Below are positions 31,441-38,511 of a stretch of DNA of 47,328 nt, piece after piece. Each line of letters starts with the position of its first letter. Positions within the stretch are counted from its first letter, which is position 1. Under the pieces are notes generated by a model. It saw nothing but the letters and a program-made list of their open reading frames with translations. It did not search any database and had not been told where the DNA came from. The position numbers and the translations under genes are program-made. The DNA comes from Palleronia pelagia (GTDB lineage Bacteria > Pseudomonadota > Alphaproteobacteria > Rhodobacterales > Rhodobacteraceae), in assembly GCF_900110115.1 (NCBI RefSeq), contig NZ_FOCM01000013.1, positions 1-47,328 on the forward strand. The letters are read 5' to 3'.

Positions 31441-31859
31441 GTTCGTGTTTCCTTCAGAGAGAGTGCCGACAGCGCGCCGATCAGGGCGAAAGCGGCAAGC
31501 GCCATCAACGGGATAGGAATGCCGAAGACCAACTGGTTGTCGTCAGTGCAGGAGGGACCAGCGGCCGTGCAGGGCTGGATGCGCTCGGGGATCAGGCCAA
31601 CGTAAAGACCCATGTGCCAGAGCGCGACAGCGCCGCCACCGAGCGCAAGCGCGATCCCGTAACGGCCCGCGAGCGGGTCGCGCCACCAAAGGCCGAGCCC
31701 GAGAATGATGGCCAGCGGGAACATGAAGGCCCGCTGGAACCAGCAGAGCAGGCAGGGCGTCTGCCCCAGCACCTCGCCGATGAAGAGCACGGCTAGCGAT
31801 GCCGTGAGAGCAATCACCCATGCCAGTCCCAGTGCCGTTTCTCCGGATATTCGGGTCAT
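31437..31859 (-). CDS. dsbB: DsbB-family disulfide bond formation protein
   Basis: This 140-residue protein has four membrane helices. The first redox pair is in QTPCLLCWFQRAFMFPL and the second in IQPCTAAGPSCTDDNQ, giving the quinone-linked oxidase layout of DsbB. It re-oxidises the DsbA partner encoded next, whose start overlaps its stop by four bases. It lies five bases after the first SCO gene. The family is well defined by the CxxC and surrounding Trp-Phe-Gln-Arg. Confidence 0.92.
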   Translation of the reverse strand: MTRISGETALGLAWVIALTASLAVLFIGEVLGQTPCLLCWFQRAFMFPLAIILGLGLWWRDPLAGRYGIALALGGGAVALWHMGLYVGLIPERIQPCTAAGPSCTDDNQLVFGIPIPLMALAAFALIGALSALSLKETRT

Positions 31860-31864
31860 GTCGG

Positions 31865-32467
31865 TCAGATCCTCTCTCTCAGATCAGCGAGGATCTCTTC
31901 GGCGGGCGTGCCGTAGGGCCAGGACTCGGCGAAGCCTGTGTCTGGATCGAAAAGGAACAGATGCGACGTGTGCCCCATCGTGTAACCGTCGGGCGCAGAG
32001 GCTTCTTCGATGCGTTCGAAGAAGATCGGAAAAGTTTCCGAAGTCTGGGCAATCTGCTCCGGTGTGCCGGTCAGTCCGATGATGCCGGCATCGAACAGGG
32101 GAACGTAGTCCGCAAGCGCCGTGGGCGTGTCGCGTTCGGGATCGATCGTGATGAATATCGGTTGCACCTTGGCAGCGTCAGCGCCCAGTCCCGCCATGAC
32201 GGCCGCGACCTCCGACAGGGTGGTGGGGCAGACGTCGGGACAGTTGGTGAAGCCGAAGAAGATCAGCATCCAGCGCCCCGCGAAATCGTCTTCGGTGCGT
32301 ACCATGCCCTGATGATCGGTCAGTTCGAACTCCGCGACGAAAGCCGGATCTGCCTCTGATCGCGCGCTGTCGGCGCGATAGTCGGACCAGAGCAGAAGCC
32401 ACCCGAGCGCGAGAGCTGCAATGCCCACCAATACCCAGAGAACTTTTCTTACCGATGCGAGGGACAA
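31865..32467 (-). CDS. SCO1/SenC-family copper chaperone (first copy)
   Basis: The product is 200 residues with membrane anchor 8-28. The copper motif FTNCPDVCPTTLSE is intact, and the His ligand is in GYTMGHTSHLFLFD. It is the first gene of the 13-gene operon and starts 37 bases from the -10 box of MerR-type promoter site 3. It is divergent from the merR gene. Function as copper deliverer or periplasmic reductase is as for the family; regulation by a Zn/Cd/Pb-type MerR rather than a CueR type is inferred from the promoter and Cys pattern. Confidence 0.92.
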   Translation of the reverse strand: MSLASVRKVLWVLVGIAALALGWLLLWSDYRADSARSEADPAFVAEFELTDHQGMVRTEDDFAGRWMLIFFGFTNCPDVCPTTLSEVAAVMAGLGADAAKVQPIFITIDPERDTPTALADYVPLFDAGIIGLTGTPEQIAQTSETFPIFFERIEEASAPDGYTMGHTSHLFLFDPDTGFAESWPYGTPAEEILADLRERI

Positions 32468-32503
32468 TCCGGACTGCCTGTCATTGATTCTTGATTGTTT
32501 CGG

Positions 32504-32534
32504 CGTTTACATCCTCTAGCTACTGTAGATTCAA
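32504..32534 (-). promoter_or_regulatory. CadR/ZntR-type MerR-regulated promoter (site 3)
   Basis: Read on the minus strand: -35 TTGAAT (32534-32529), 19-bp spacer with dyad CTACAG...CTAGAGG, -10 TAAACG (32509-32504). It matches sites 1, 2, 4 and 5 in spacing and core. It lies between the divergent merR gene and the first SCO gene, and would drive the whole 13-gene operon down to ctaG. Confidence 0.8.
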
Positions 32535-32603
32535 GCCTGATTGTCCGGCTGCGGCGGGAGGTCACGCGTCTGTGAGTCTTGGACTTGCGCTATCAACCCA
32601 CCA

Positions 32604-32624
32604 AACCTACAAGGTCTGTAGGTT
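32604..32624 (+). promoter_or_regulatory. Putative autoregulatory operator of the merR gene
   Basis: A perfect inverted repeat AACCTAC (32604-32610) and GTAGGTT (32618-32624) with a 7-bp centre lies 16 bases before the merR start. The geometry is MerR-like, but the core differs from the five other sites (no CTNNAG), so it may be bound with different strength or by another protein. Confidence 0.55.
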
Positions 32625-32639
32625 CTCTGAGGGAAACAT

Positions 32640-33068
32640 ATGCTGACGATTGGCAGTCTGGCGAAGAAGACCGGCACCAAGGTGCAAACCATCCGGTACT
32701 ACGAGCAGATCGGGCTCATGCCTGAACCGGGCCGGACGGAGGGTGGGCAACGCCGATACGAGGATGCCGAACTCGATCGGCTATCATTCATCCGTCATTC
32801 TCGGCAACTCGGCTTCTCGCTCGATGCGATCCGGGAGCTCCTCGATCTCAGCGACCATCCGGAAAAGTCCTGCGACGAGGCAGATGCGATCGCCCGCCGG
32901 CAACTCCGCCAGGTCGAGCAACGCATGGCGCGCCTGAAAGCGCTTCGCACCGAGCTAAAGCGCATGGTCCACGAGTGCAGCGGTGGGCGAACCGCGGATT
33001 GCCGAGTGCTCGAGGTCCTGCGGGACCATTCGGAATGCCTGACCGAGCACGACGACATCGGCGCATGA
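32640..33068 (+). CDS. MerR-family metalloregulator, CadR/PbrR/ZntR type
   Basis: The product is 142 residues. The N-terminal winged helix is canonical ([24 protein letters not shown], then [17 protein letters not shown]). The dimerisation helix leads to a metal-binding loop. Cysteines are at 78, 113, 121 and 133; Cys78 plus the C-x7-C pair (HECSGG...DCRV) is the pattern of the Zn(II)/Cd(II)/Pb(II) sensors, not of the Cu(I) sensor CueR. Such proteins activate promoters with 19-20 bp spacers by untwisting them when metal binds. Five promoters of that kind lie in this window. It is translationally coupled to a YnfA-like gene (ATGA at 33065-33068) and divergent from the SCO operon. Confidence 0.92.
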   Translation: MLTIGSLAKKTGTKVQTIRYYEQIGLMPEPGRTEGGQRRYEDAELDRLSFIRHSRQLGFSLDAIRELLDLSDHPEKSCDEADAIARRQLRQVEQRMARLKALRTELKRMVHECSGGRTADCRVLEVLRDHSECLTEHDDIGA

Positions 33069-33391
33069 GTGCCGCAATTGCCTTTCCGCTCGCAGCGTTG
33101 GCCGAGATCGCTGGTTGCTTCGCATTTTGGGCGTGGTGGCGTCTTGGCGCATCGCCACTCTGGCTGGTGCCCGGACTTTTCTCGCTTGCCGTGTTCGGCT
33201 GGTTGCTTTCGCAGGTTGAGGCGACCGCTGCCGGCAGAGTCTTTGCCGCATATGGCGGCATTTACATCGTGGCGTCGATTGGGTGGATGTGGTGGGCGGA
33301 GGGTGAAAGACCAGACAGATGGGATCTAATTGGAGCGGTCATCTGTCTGGCTGGGGCGACGGTCATTCTCGCCGCCCCCCGCAGTTCTTGA
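33065..33391 (+). CDS. UPF0060/YnfA-family membrane protein
   Basis: The product is 108 residues from the ATG that overlaps the merR stop; a longer frame upstream is a shadow of merR. It has four membrane helices and family features ([50 protein letters not shown]). It is related in fold to small multidrug resistance transporters. Translational coupling to the metal regulator suggests a role in metal or toxic-compound export, but no substrate is established. Confidence 0.9.
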   Translation: MSAAIAFPLAALAEIAGCFAFWAWWRLGASPLWLVPGLFSLAVFGWLLSQVEATAAGRVFAAYGGIYIVASIGWMWWAEGERPDRWDLIGAVICLAGATVILAAPRSS

Positions 33392-33400
33392 AGAACAGGC

Positions 33401-33431
33401 TTGAAGCTACAGTCGCTGGAGCCTCTATGTA
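33401..33431 (+). promoter_or_regulatory. CadR/ZntR-type MerR-regulated promoter (site 4)
   Basis: The -35 TTGAAG (33401-33406), 19-bp spacer with dyad CTACAG...CTGGAG, -10 TATGTA (33426-33431). It lies 10 bases after the YnfA-like stop and 30 bases before the transglutaminase-like start. It gives the transglutaminase-CDF pair its own metal-responsive promoter. Confidence 0.78.
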
Positions 33432-33460
33432 GACCCTCGAAAGATTCGAGGAGATGCATC

Positions 33461-34231
33461 TTGCCCGCCATTGACCCCTTGCTTAAAGCCACACGGCTGC
33501 TGGATTTTGAAGCCGCCCCTATTGCGGACCTTGTAGCGGACCGTGGTTGGCGAGCTCATGGCGAGCATGACCGGATCGGTGCCGCTTATGACTTCGTCCG
33601 AAACGAGATCGCTTTCGGTTACAATCGCTCTGACGACATTCCTGCGCCCGAAGTGCTTGTCGACGGATACGGCCAGTGCAACACGAAGGGCACCCTTCTC
33701 ATGGCGTTGCTCCGCGCGCTCGGGGTCCGCTGCAGGCTGCATGGTTTCACCATCCACAAGGCGCTCCAGCGCGGGGTCGTGCCGGAGGTCGTCTATCCTG
33801 TCGCCCCGAATGAGATCCTTCATTCCTGGGTCGAAGTCGAAACCGAGAGCGGATGGGTCAACCTGGAAGGCTTCATACTGGACGCGCCTTTCCTCGCATC
33901 GTTACAACGCGAGTTCAGCGAGACCGAGAGCCTTTGCGGATACGGAGCGGGCACCGGCTGCCTGAGCGCCCCGCCGGTCGAGTGGACCGGCCGCGATACC
34001 TACATTCAGAAGACCGGCATCGCCAACGACTTCGGAACCTTCGATACGCCGGACGACTTCTACTTAAAGCATCGTCAAAACTTCGGAATTCTGCGCGACT
34101 GGCTCTATCGCCACCTCATCCGCCACTGGATGAACAGGCGGGTGCGTGCAATCCGGCGAGGACACCTGCCTCGACTTCCCGGTTTCGCCCAGCCGAACCA
34201 TCGCCACGAGGGGACGAACCGTGCCGCATGA
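33461..34231 (+). CDS. Transglutaminase-like protein
   Basis: The product is 256 residues from the TTG at 33461, six bases after GAGGAGA. Earlier in-frame codons would fall in the promoter; an ATG at 33454 is in another frame and stops after six codons. A transglutaminase-like cysteine protease fold is indicated by RIGAAYDFVRNEIAFGYN, then Cys73 (YGQCNTKGTLLMALLRALG) and His121 (LHSWVEVETESGWVNLEG). There is no signal peptide, so it should be cytoplasmic. Its substrate is unknown. The stop overlaps the GTG start of the CDF gene by 11 bases, so expression is linked to metal efflux and the protein may act on the transporter or on thiol or amide metal ligands. Confidence 0.82.
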   Translation: MPAIDPLLKATRLLDFEAAPIADLVADRGWRAHGEHDRIGAAYDFVRNEIAFGYNRSDDIPAPEVLVDGYGQCNTKGTLLMALLRALGVRCRLHGFTIHKALQRGVVPEVVYPVAPNEILHSWVEVETESGWVNLEGFILDAPFLASLQREFSETESLCGYGAGTGCLSAPPVEWTGRDTYIQKTGIANDFGTFDTPDDFYLKHRQNFGILRDWLYRHLIRHWMNRRVRAIRRGHLPRLPGFAQPNHRHEGTNRAA

Positions 34232-35150
34232 TCACGGCCACGCCCATATCGACCCCGACTCCGGCGATCGACGAGTATCAATTGCGATCTGGGCGAACGG
34301 GCTTCTGACCGTCGCGCAGATCGTTGGCGGCATACTTTCAGGCAGCCTCGCGCTCATCGCGGACGCGCTGCACAATTTCTCGGACATGGCGTCGCTGGTC
34401 ATCGCCTTCGCCGCGCGCAAGATCGCGCGGCGACCGGCCGACGAGCGCATGACATTCGGTTATGGCCGGGTTGAAATCGTGGCCGCTCTGATCAACTACA
34501 CGACGCTGATTTTGATCGGGTTCTACCTGATCTACGAGGGCGTCATGCGCATGATCGACCCGCCCGAAGTGCAGGGTTGGACGGTCGTAATCTTGGGCGG
34601 GGTCGCACTGGTTGTCGACACCCTGACAGCGCTGCTGACCTACTCGATGCAGAAAGGCAGCGTAAACATCCGCGCGCTCTTCCTGCACAACCTCTCTGAC
34701 GCACTTGCTTCCGTTGCGGTGATTGTGGGCGGCTCGCTGATCATTCTCTACGACATGCGGTGGGTCGATCCGGCCATCACCATCGGCATTGCGCTCTATA
34801 TCCTCTATCTGGCTTTCACGGAGATCGGCGGCCCGATCCGAACGCTGATGCTCGGCAGCCCACCGGACATCGACAACCAGGCCGTCTGCGCAGCAGTCCG
34901 GAGCGTCGATGGCGTCTCGGACCTTCATCACGTGCATCTGTGGCAAATGCAGGAGCACAATGCCGCGCTGGACTGCCACGTCGTATTGACCGCGGACGGC
35001 TGGAACCAGATCGAAGAGATCAAGGCCGCGATCAAGGATCGCCTGAAGGAAGATTTCAGCATCGGACATTCGACCCTGGAATTCGAGCACGAAGCCCGCG
35101 CGCACGAGAACGCCAATCTTTACGGTCACGGCAACCCGGACGAATGGTAG
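34221..35150 (+). CDS. CDF-family divalent cation efflux transporter
   Basis: The product is 309 residues from the GTG at 34221, with GAGGGGA a few bases upstream. A His-rich N-terminus (PHDHGHAH) precedes six membrane helices. The metal site residues are in SLALIADALHNFSDMASL (helix 2) and IRALFLHNLSDALAS (helix 5), giving the HxxxD pairs of Zn/Cd exporters of the CzcD/ZitB type. A C-terminal cytosolic domain follows (VSDLHHVHLWQMQEH). It is expected to exchange protons for Zn or Cd. It overlaps the transglutaminase-like gene and shares promoter site 4. The extra His stretch may load metal. Confidence 0.92.
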   Translation: MPHDHGHAHIDPDSGDRRVSIAIWANGLLTVAQIVGGILSGSLALIADALHNFSDMASLVIAFAARKIARRPADERMTFGYGRVEIVAALINYTTLILIGFYLIYEGVMRMIDPPEVQGWTVVILGGVALVVDTLTALLTYSMQKGSVNIRALFLHNLSDALASVAVIVGGSLIILYDMRWVDPAITIGIALYILYLAFTEIGGPIRTLMLGSPPDIDNQAVCAAVRSVDGVSDLHHVHLWQMQEHNAALDCHVVLTADGWNQIEEIKAAIKDRLKEDFSIGHSTLEFEHEARAHENANLYGHGNPDEW

Positions 35151-35456
35151 GGACAATCATCTTCACTGAGACACTGAATCATGACGACCTGATTGGGCTT
35201 ACCAGCGAAGGCAAGCTCAGCGAAAGCCACCTGAAACGGATGCACTCTCCGCTTCATGAGCGCCTGCAAGAGACAGGCTAACCCGGCATAGTTCTCGATC
35301 TCAGGAGATATGAAGACTACGAAGGGCAGTCTACTCTGCTCGAAAATCTGAAAATTGACGCCATGCGCCGTAGAGACGTAGCGAGAAGATCAGAACAGTG
35401 CGGGGCTAGAAGTGTTACAGAGAGCTACACGCCGTTTTCACTTAGGCACTTCACAA
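35148..35456 (+). pseudogene. SpoIIAA-like (STAS/SEC14-type) protein, broken
   Basis: Starting at ATG 35147/8 at the CDF stop, 45 codons read like the beginning of SpoIIAA-like proteins (LIGLTSEGKLSESHLKRMHS) and end at an in-frame TAA at 35279. The same frame continues after the stop with IVLDLRRYEDYEGQSTLLEN and MRRRDVARR, the second half of that family, then diverges near 35400 and regains a PFSLRHF-like end. So the gene carries a nonsense codon and probably an internal deletion. SpoIIAA-like proteins of this kind are small cytosolic proteins of unclear function. The remnant lies between the CDF gene and promoter site 5. Confidence 0.6.
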
Positions 35457-35476
35457 AAACGTCATGCACGGCAAGA

Positions 35477-35507
35477 TTGACCCTCTAGCTGCTGGAGGTT
35501 GCAAAGT
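35477..35507 (+). promoter_or_regulatory. CadR/ZntR-type MerR-regulated promoter (site 5)
   Basis: The -35 TTGACC (35477-35482), 19-bp spacer with dyad CTCTAG...CTGGAGG, and -10 position CAAAGT (35502-35507). It is nearly identical to site 1 (both TTGACC, both ending GGTTG before the -10), and like site 1 it drives a Tat-type L,D-transpeptidase gene. Confidence 0.75.
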
Positions 35508-35539
35508 GAAAAAAACCTGAGGCAAGTGAGAGCAGCATC

Positions 35540-36106
35540 ATGCAGAATCGTAGGCAGTTTCTATCGTCAGCCTACGCTGTTGCTATTAGTCTTCCTTCTT
35601 TGGTGAACGCGCAATCTTTCAATGAGCCAGCGATAGCAGCTGTCCGACGAAATGTTTCCGCCTTCCGTACCCAGCCATGGCAAGACCATTTTGAGGACCT
35701 CACACATGGGGCGATCCTCTGCGATATTGACTCTAGGGCGGTGCAATACTGGTCCGAAGACGAGAGCGTGTACAAACTCTACCCGTCGAGCGTACCTGCT
35801 TCGGAAGAATTAACGCGACGAGGTTACACGAAAGTTGTTCGCAAGGTGGAAGGACCAAGTTGGAGACCGACACCATCGATGAAAGAGCGCAACCCTGAAT
35901 GGCCTGATTACTGGCCGCCCGGGCCGGATAACCCTCTGGGCACACATGCGCTTTATCTGTCATGGCAGTATTACCGCGTCCATGGAACCGGTGACACCCG
36001 CAAGATCGGACGGCAGTCTTCCAACGGCTGCATCGGCTTGTACAACGAACATATTGCGGAGTTGTTCGATCTCGCGGAGGTCGGCACCCAGGTCAGGATA
36101 TTCTAA
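35540..36106 (+). CDS. L,D-transpeptidase (YkuD domain), Tat-type signal, second copy
   Basis: The product is 188 residues. The N-terminus MQNRRQFLSSAYAVA is a probable twin-arginine signal, cleaved after LVNAQ. The catalytic region is YYRVHGTGDT, then RQSSNGCIGLYNEH with the nucleophile Cys. Segments such as KVEGPSWRPTPSMKERNPEWP and DNPLGTHALYLSW parallel the 12631 gene, indicating paralogues. Base composition is more AT-rich than its neighbours, suggesting separate arrival. It is preceded by MerR-type site 5 and followed after about 145 bases by a terminator. It should cross-link or decorate peptidoglycan under metal stress. Confidence 0.85.
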   Translation: MQNRRQFLSSAYAVAISLPSLVNAQSFNEPAIAAVRRNVSAFRTQPWQDHFEDLTHGAILCDIDSRAVQYWSEDESVYKLYPSSVPASEELTRRGYTKVVRKVEGPSWRPTPSMKERNPEWPDYWPPGPDNPLGTHALYLSWQYYRVHGTGDTRKIGRQSSNGCIGLYNEHIAELFDLAEVGTQVRIF

Positions 36107-36250
36107 CTTGCCCAATGAACACCATTACCGAATTCAAAACAAGAAAGGCCAGTAAGACAATATTTACCATAATCCAAATTATACGACTCTTACTAAGGAT
36201 CTGTAACCACAATATCATTCGCCCTTTTACCTCCCTGTGGGCGACCAACT

Positions 36251-36286
36251 GGCGGCGCCGGATCCTCCGGTGCCGCCACTCTTTTC
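36251..36286 (+). terminator. Rho-independent terminator
   Basis: A strong GC-rich hairpin, GGCGGC-CCGGA paired with TCCGG-GCCGCC (36251-36277, one bulged pair), is followed by ACTCTTTTC. It lies downstream of the third L,D-transpeptidase and upstream of the secretion cluster, so it may mark the end of the metal island. The bases between 36107 and 36250 are AT-rich and show no gene. Confidence 0.75.
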
Positions 36287-36381
36287 AATGAGGCATTGGG
36301 AGCCCAGCCAAACACCGAGCGCGACATTGACCCGAAAACATCGGGTCACCAGCGCAAGCGCGGGCAGAAAGGCAGGTCGCG

Positions 36382-36630
36382 ATGAACACCAGAAGGGACG
36401 AAGGCACGGCAATTGCCCGGTTGGTTGGTGGCGCGGCGAACCTGACGGTCGGCTGGATCTATCTCTGGAACACGCTTGAGCTTGGCATCCTTTGGCTGCG
36501 ACGCGATCTGGCGCCGGAGCGCATAGAACCGCCGCTGGACACGGAAGTTCTAGAAAGGGCCAAATCCGTGACCACTGACGAGATCACGGCGCTCCTTGAT
36601 AGGCTCATTGCAGGTGGAGCTTCGAAGTAG
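36382..36630 (+). CDS. Small hypothetical protein with a hydrophobic segment
   Basis: The product is 82 residues with an AGG-type ribosome site before the ATG. A hydrophobic stretch (about 14-40, LVGGAANLTVGWIYLWNTLELGILWL) may sit in or along the membrane. The C-terminal half (PPLDTEVLERAKSVTTDEITALLDRLI) is helical. I do not recognise a family. It stands alone after the terminator. Ordinary codon use and the ribosome site support it, but the case is moderate. Confidence 0.5.
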   Translation: MNTRRDEGTAIARLVGGAANLTVGWIYLWNTLELGILWLRRDLAPERIEPPLDTEVLERAKSVTTDEITALLDRLIAGGASK

Positions 36631-36675
36631 CTTGAATGGGTGTCGGACGCCAGGCCCGATCAGCCATTGATATAT

Positions 36676-36690
36676 TTAACGTGACATTAA
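36676..36690. promoter_or_regulatory. Short palindrome in an AT-rich promoter region
   Basis: TTAACGTGACATTAA is a near-perfect dyad (13 of 15 positions) in the AT-rich stretch 36665-36710, about 52 bases before the next gene. A role as operator for that gene is possible; no -10/-35 pair was assigned with confidence. Confidence 0.35.
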
Positions 36691-36741
36691 TATACTATTG
36701 ATGGATAATGCGCGAAACCTCCATGCTGATGGATCCCGCCC

Positions 36742-37488
36742 ATGCTTCGTTCGACCTCACGCTTCATTGTCGCATCCGCCATCGGCGCCCTCCCGATCCT
36801 GGGCGAAGCGAACCACGCCTCAGCACAATCCTACCCGATCGATTGCGCGATCCTGCTGTGTCTGTCCGGCGGATGGCCGGCATCCGTGCCCTGTACGCGG
36901 GCGCGCGCAGAGTTCATCCGGCGGATCACACCCTGGCCCGTTGAACCGCCGCTACAGATCTGGCGTTGCCCGATGGGCGCTTCGTACGATCCCATTGACG
37001 ACGGGGACTACCGCGGTCGCCTCTACGACATCCTGTTTGACGCCGCCCCCCCGCCCCAAAGCCGTCCTGTAAGCCGGCCTCGAACCGAGACTGACGCAAC
37101 TCCAGCGGTGCTTTCTCTGATCCCGGATCGAGAAGCTAGACTGTCGAACGGGTTCGCGCTGCGCCTGGCACAGGGCCGTGCAGACATCGATATCAGCGGC
37201 CCCGAATTCAATTTCGTACGTTCGATCCGGGTCTATGACGTTCGATACGCCCGACAGCATGAATCCGGCCGGGATGGGGATTGCAATCGAACGGCCTCGG
37301 TGCGTCTCGGAACCTACGGGGTTCAGGGCGATTTCGCCTGGACCCCGACGTCGCTGGCGGCCCTGCCGGACGCCCATGTGGGCCTTGAACGGTGGGGCGA
37401 CCATTGCCCGGGCATTTTTCATCGGTCGGTGTTCGTCGATTGGCGCGACTACGAGGGCAACTACGGCTATGAACAGGTAAACTATTGA
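36742..37488 (+). CDS. Exported hypothetical protein, conjugation-associated
   Basis: The product is 248 residues with a signal peptide (1-28, ending HASAQS). The mature start has several Cys (YPIDCAILLCLSGGWPASVPC and LQIWRCP), a conserved-looking block I associate with small exported proteins next to type IV secretion genes in Rhodobacterales mobile elements. The C-terminal half is rich in aromatic and charged residues, with two more Cys pairs (GDCNRTAS, GDHCPGI). No enzymatic motif is seen. Cys number suggests disulfides. Function is unknown; a link to conjugation rests on position. Confidence 0.7.
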   Translation: MLRSTSRFIVASAIGALPILGEANHASAQSYPIDCAILLCLSGGWPASVPCTRARAEFIRRITPWPVEPPLQIWRCPMGASYDPIDDGDYRGRLYDILFDAAPPPQSRPVSRPRTETDATPAVLSLIPDREARLSNGFALRLAQGRADIDISGPEFNFVRSIRVYDVRYARQHESGRDGDCNRTASVRLGTYGVQGDFAWTPTSLAALPDAHVGLERWGDHCPGIFHRSVFVDWRDYEGNYGYEQVNY

Positions 37489-37631
37489 GCGACGCATATT
37501 GCCTACACGTCGCGTAAAAAGATGAAAAGCGCCGGCCCGGCATGACCCTCGTCTTCCATGATGGCAACGTAAGGACACTTGAGCCGCGAACCCTGCGCCA
37601 GCGTCCCGTCGACTGACGCCATATTCACCCT

Positions 37632-37889
37632 TCAGATTCGATGTTCCGGTTCCGTCGCGCCCTCGGCAACCGAAAACAATTGGCTGGCATCCACCTCCAG
37701 GGCTCGCGCCAGCACGATTAGCTCGATGACGTCGATCCTGCGCTCCCCGCTCTCGACCCGCGCGACGAAGGACTGATGACATCTGAGCCTCCCGGCGAGT
37801 TCCTCCTGTGTCAGCGCAGCATTCTTTCTCGCCGCGATCAGCGCGCCGCGCAGCGCCTCATGTCCCGAACTCCTGATCGTCTTAGCCAC
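37632..37889 (-). CDS. XRE-family transcriptional regulator
   Basis: This 85-residue protein is a single HTH_3 domain: [41 protein letters not shown] (about 14-54), then [19 protein letters not shown]. The second helix of the motif is [10 protein letters not shown] and the recognition helix is [10 protein letters not shown]. Start is preceded by an inverted repeat that probably is its own operator. It probably controls transfer or adjacent genes, by analogy with small XRE regulators of conjugative elements. Confidence 0.88.
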   Translation of the reverse strand: MAKTIRSSGHEALRGALIAARKNAALTQEELAGRLRCHQSFVARVESGERRIDVIELIVLARALEVDASQLFSVAEGATEPEHRI

Positions 37890-37892
37890 GCG

Positions 37893-37909
37893 TCACAAAC
37901 CTCTTGTGA
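37893..37909. promoter_or_regulatory. Inverted repeat upstream of the XRE gene, probable operator
   Basis: TCACAA (37893-37898) and TTGTGA (37904-37909) form a perfect dyad with a 5-bp centre, starting four bases before the XRE start codon. A perfect 11-bp palindrome TAGATTATCTA (37928-37938) lies further upstream. Both are sized for a small HTH dimer. Confidence 0.55.
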
Positions 37910-38046
37910 ACGGGCTAATCCAGTTTGTAGATTATCTAAAAAATGGATATTGCGGGCATATTATGGATTCTGTGGTCAAACATGGTCTTTCGTATGGCTT
38001 CGTCATCCCCGGCGACGTATGGCCGCCCCTTGTGCGATGTCAGGCA

Positions 38047-38367
38047 TTAACGATCGATGACCATCAGAAAGCGCCCATATTCCTCGCTCACCTCTCGCGC
38101 TTCCTCGAAAGCCCGCGCCCGCTCGGCCTCGAGGCAGCGGAAGTAGCTCTGGATGTCGCGGATGTAGAGCTCGAAGTCGCGCCGGATGAGATCGGCATAG
38201 TCCCGCGCGGCCCGGGCGTCGGCCGGCACATAGGGACGAATCGGGGCCAGACAGGTTTCGGACGAGGCGTTTCCGGTGGATAGGAGGAGCATAAGTATAG
38301 CCTGCGATGCGCAGGATCGCCACAACCGGAGGTTACCCAAACCCCCATATTTCTTGATCAATAGCAT
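38047..38367 (-). CDS. Exported hypothetical protein
   Basis: The product is 106 residues with a signal peptide (about 1-36, core SQAILMLLLSTGNASS). The mature part is helical and charged: DARAARDYADLIRRDFELYIRDIQSYFRCLEAERARAF, with two Cys (ETCLAPIRP and YFRCLEAE) that could form a disulfide. No family is named with confidence; similar small proteins accompany secretion genes in Rhodobacterales. It is divergent from the secretion operon and follows the XRE gene's upstream region. Confidence 0.65.
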   Translation of the reverse strand: MLLIKKYGGLGNLRLWRSCASQAILMLLLSTGNASSETCLAPIRPYVPADARAARDYADLIRRDFELYIRDIQSYFRCLEAERARAFEEAREVSEEYGRFLMVIDR

Positions 38368-38511
38368 GCGGTCGGTCTATCCATTGCGCGAGCGAGAATC
38401 CGCCTGTCGCACCAATAATATACCTTGTGCGTCAAAGCTATATCATTGTATGTCTGGGCTTCAACATCCTTGGCCCGGTCATTCACCTTATGGGAGAACG
38501 TGATCCGGGTG

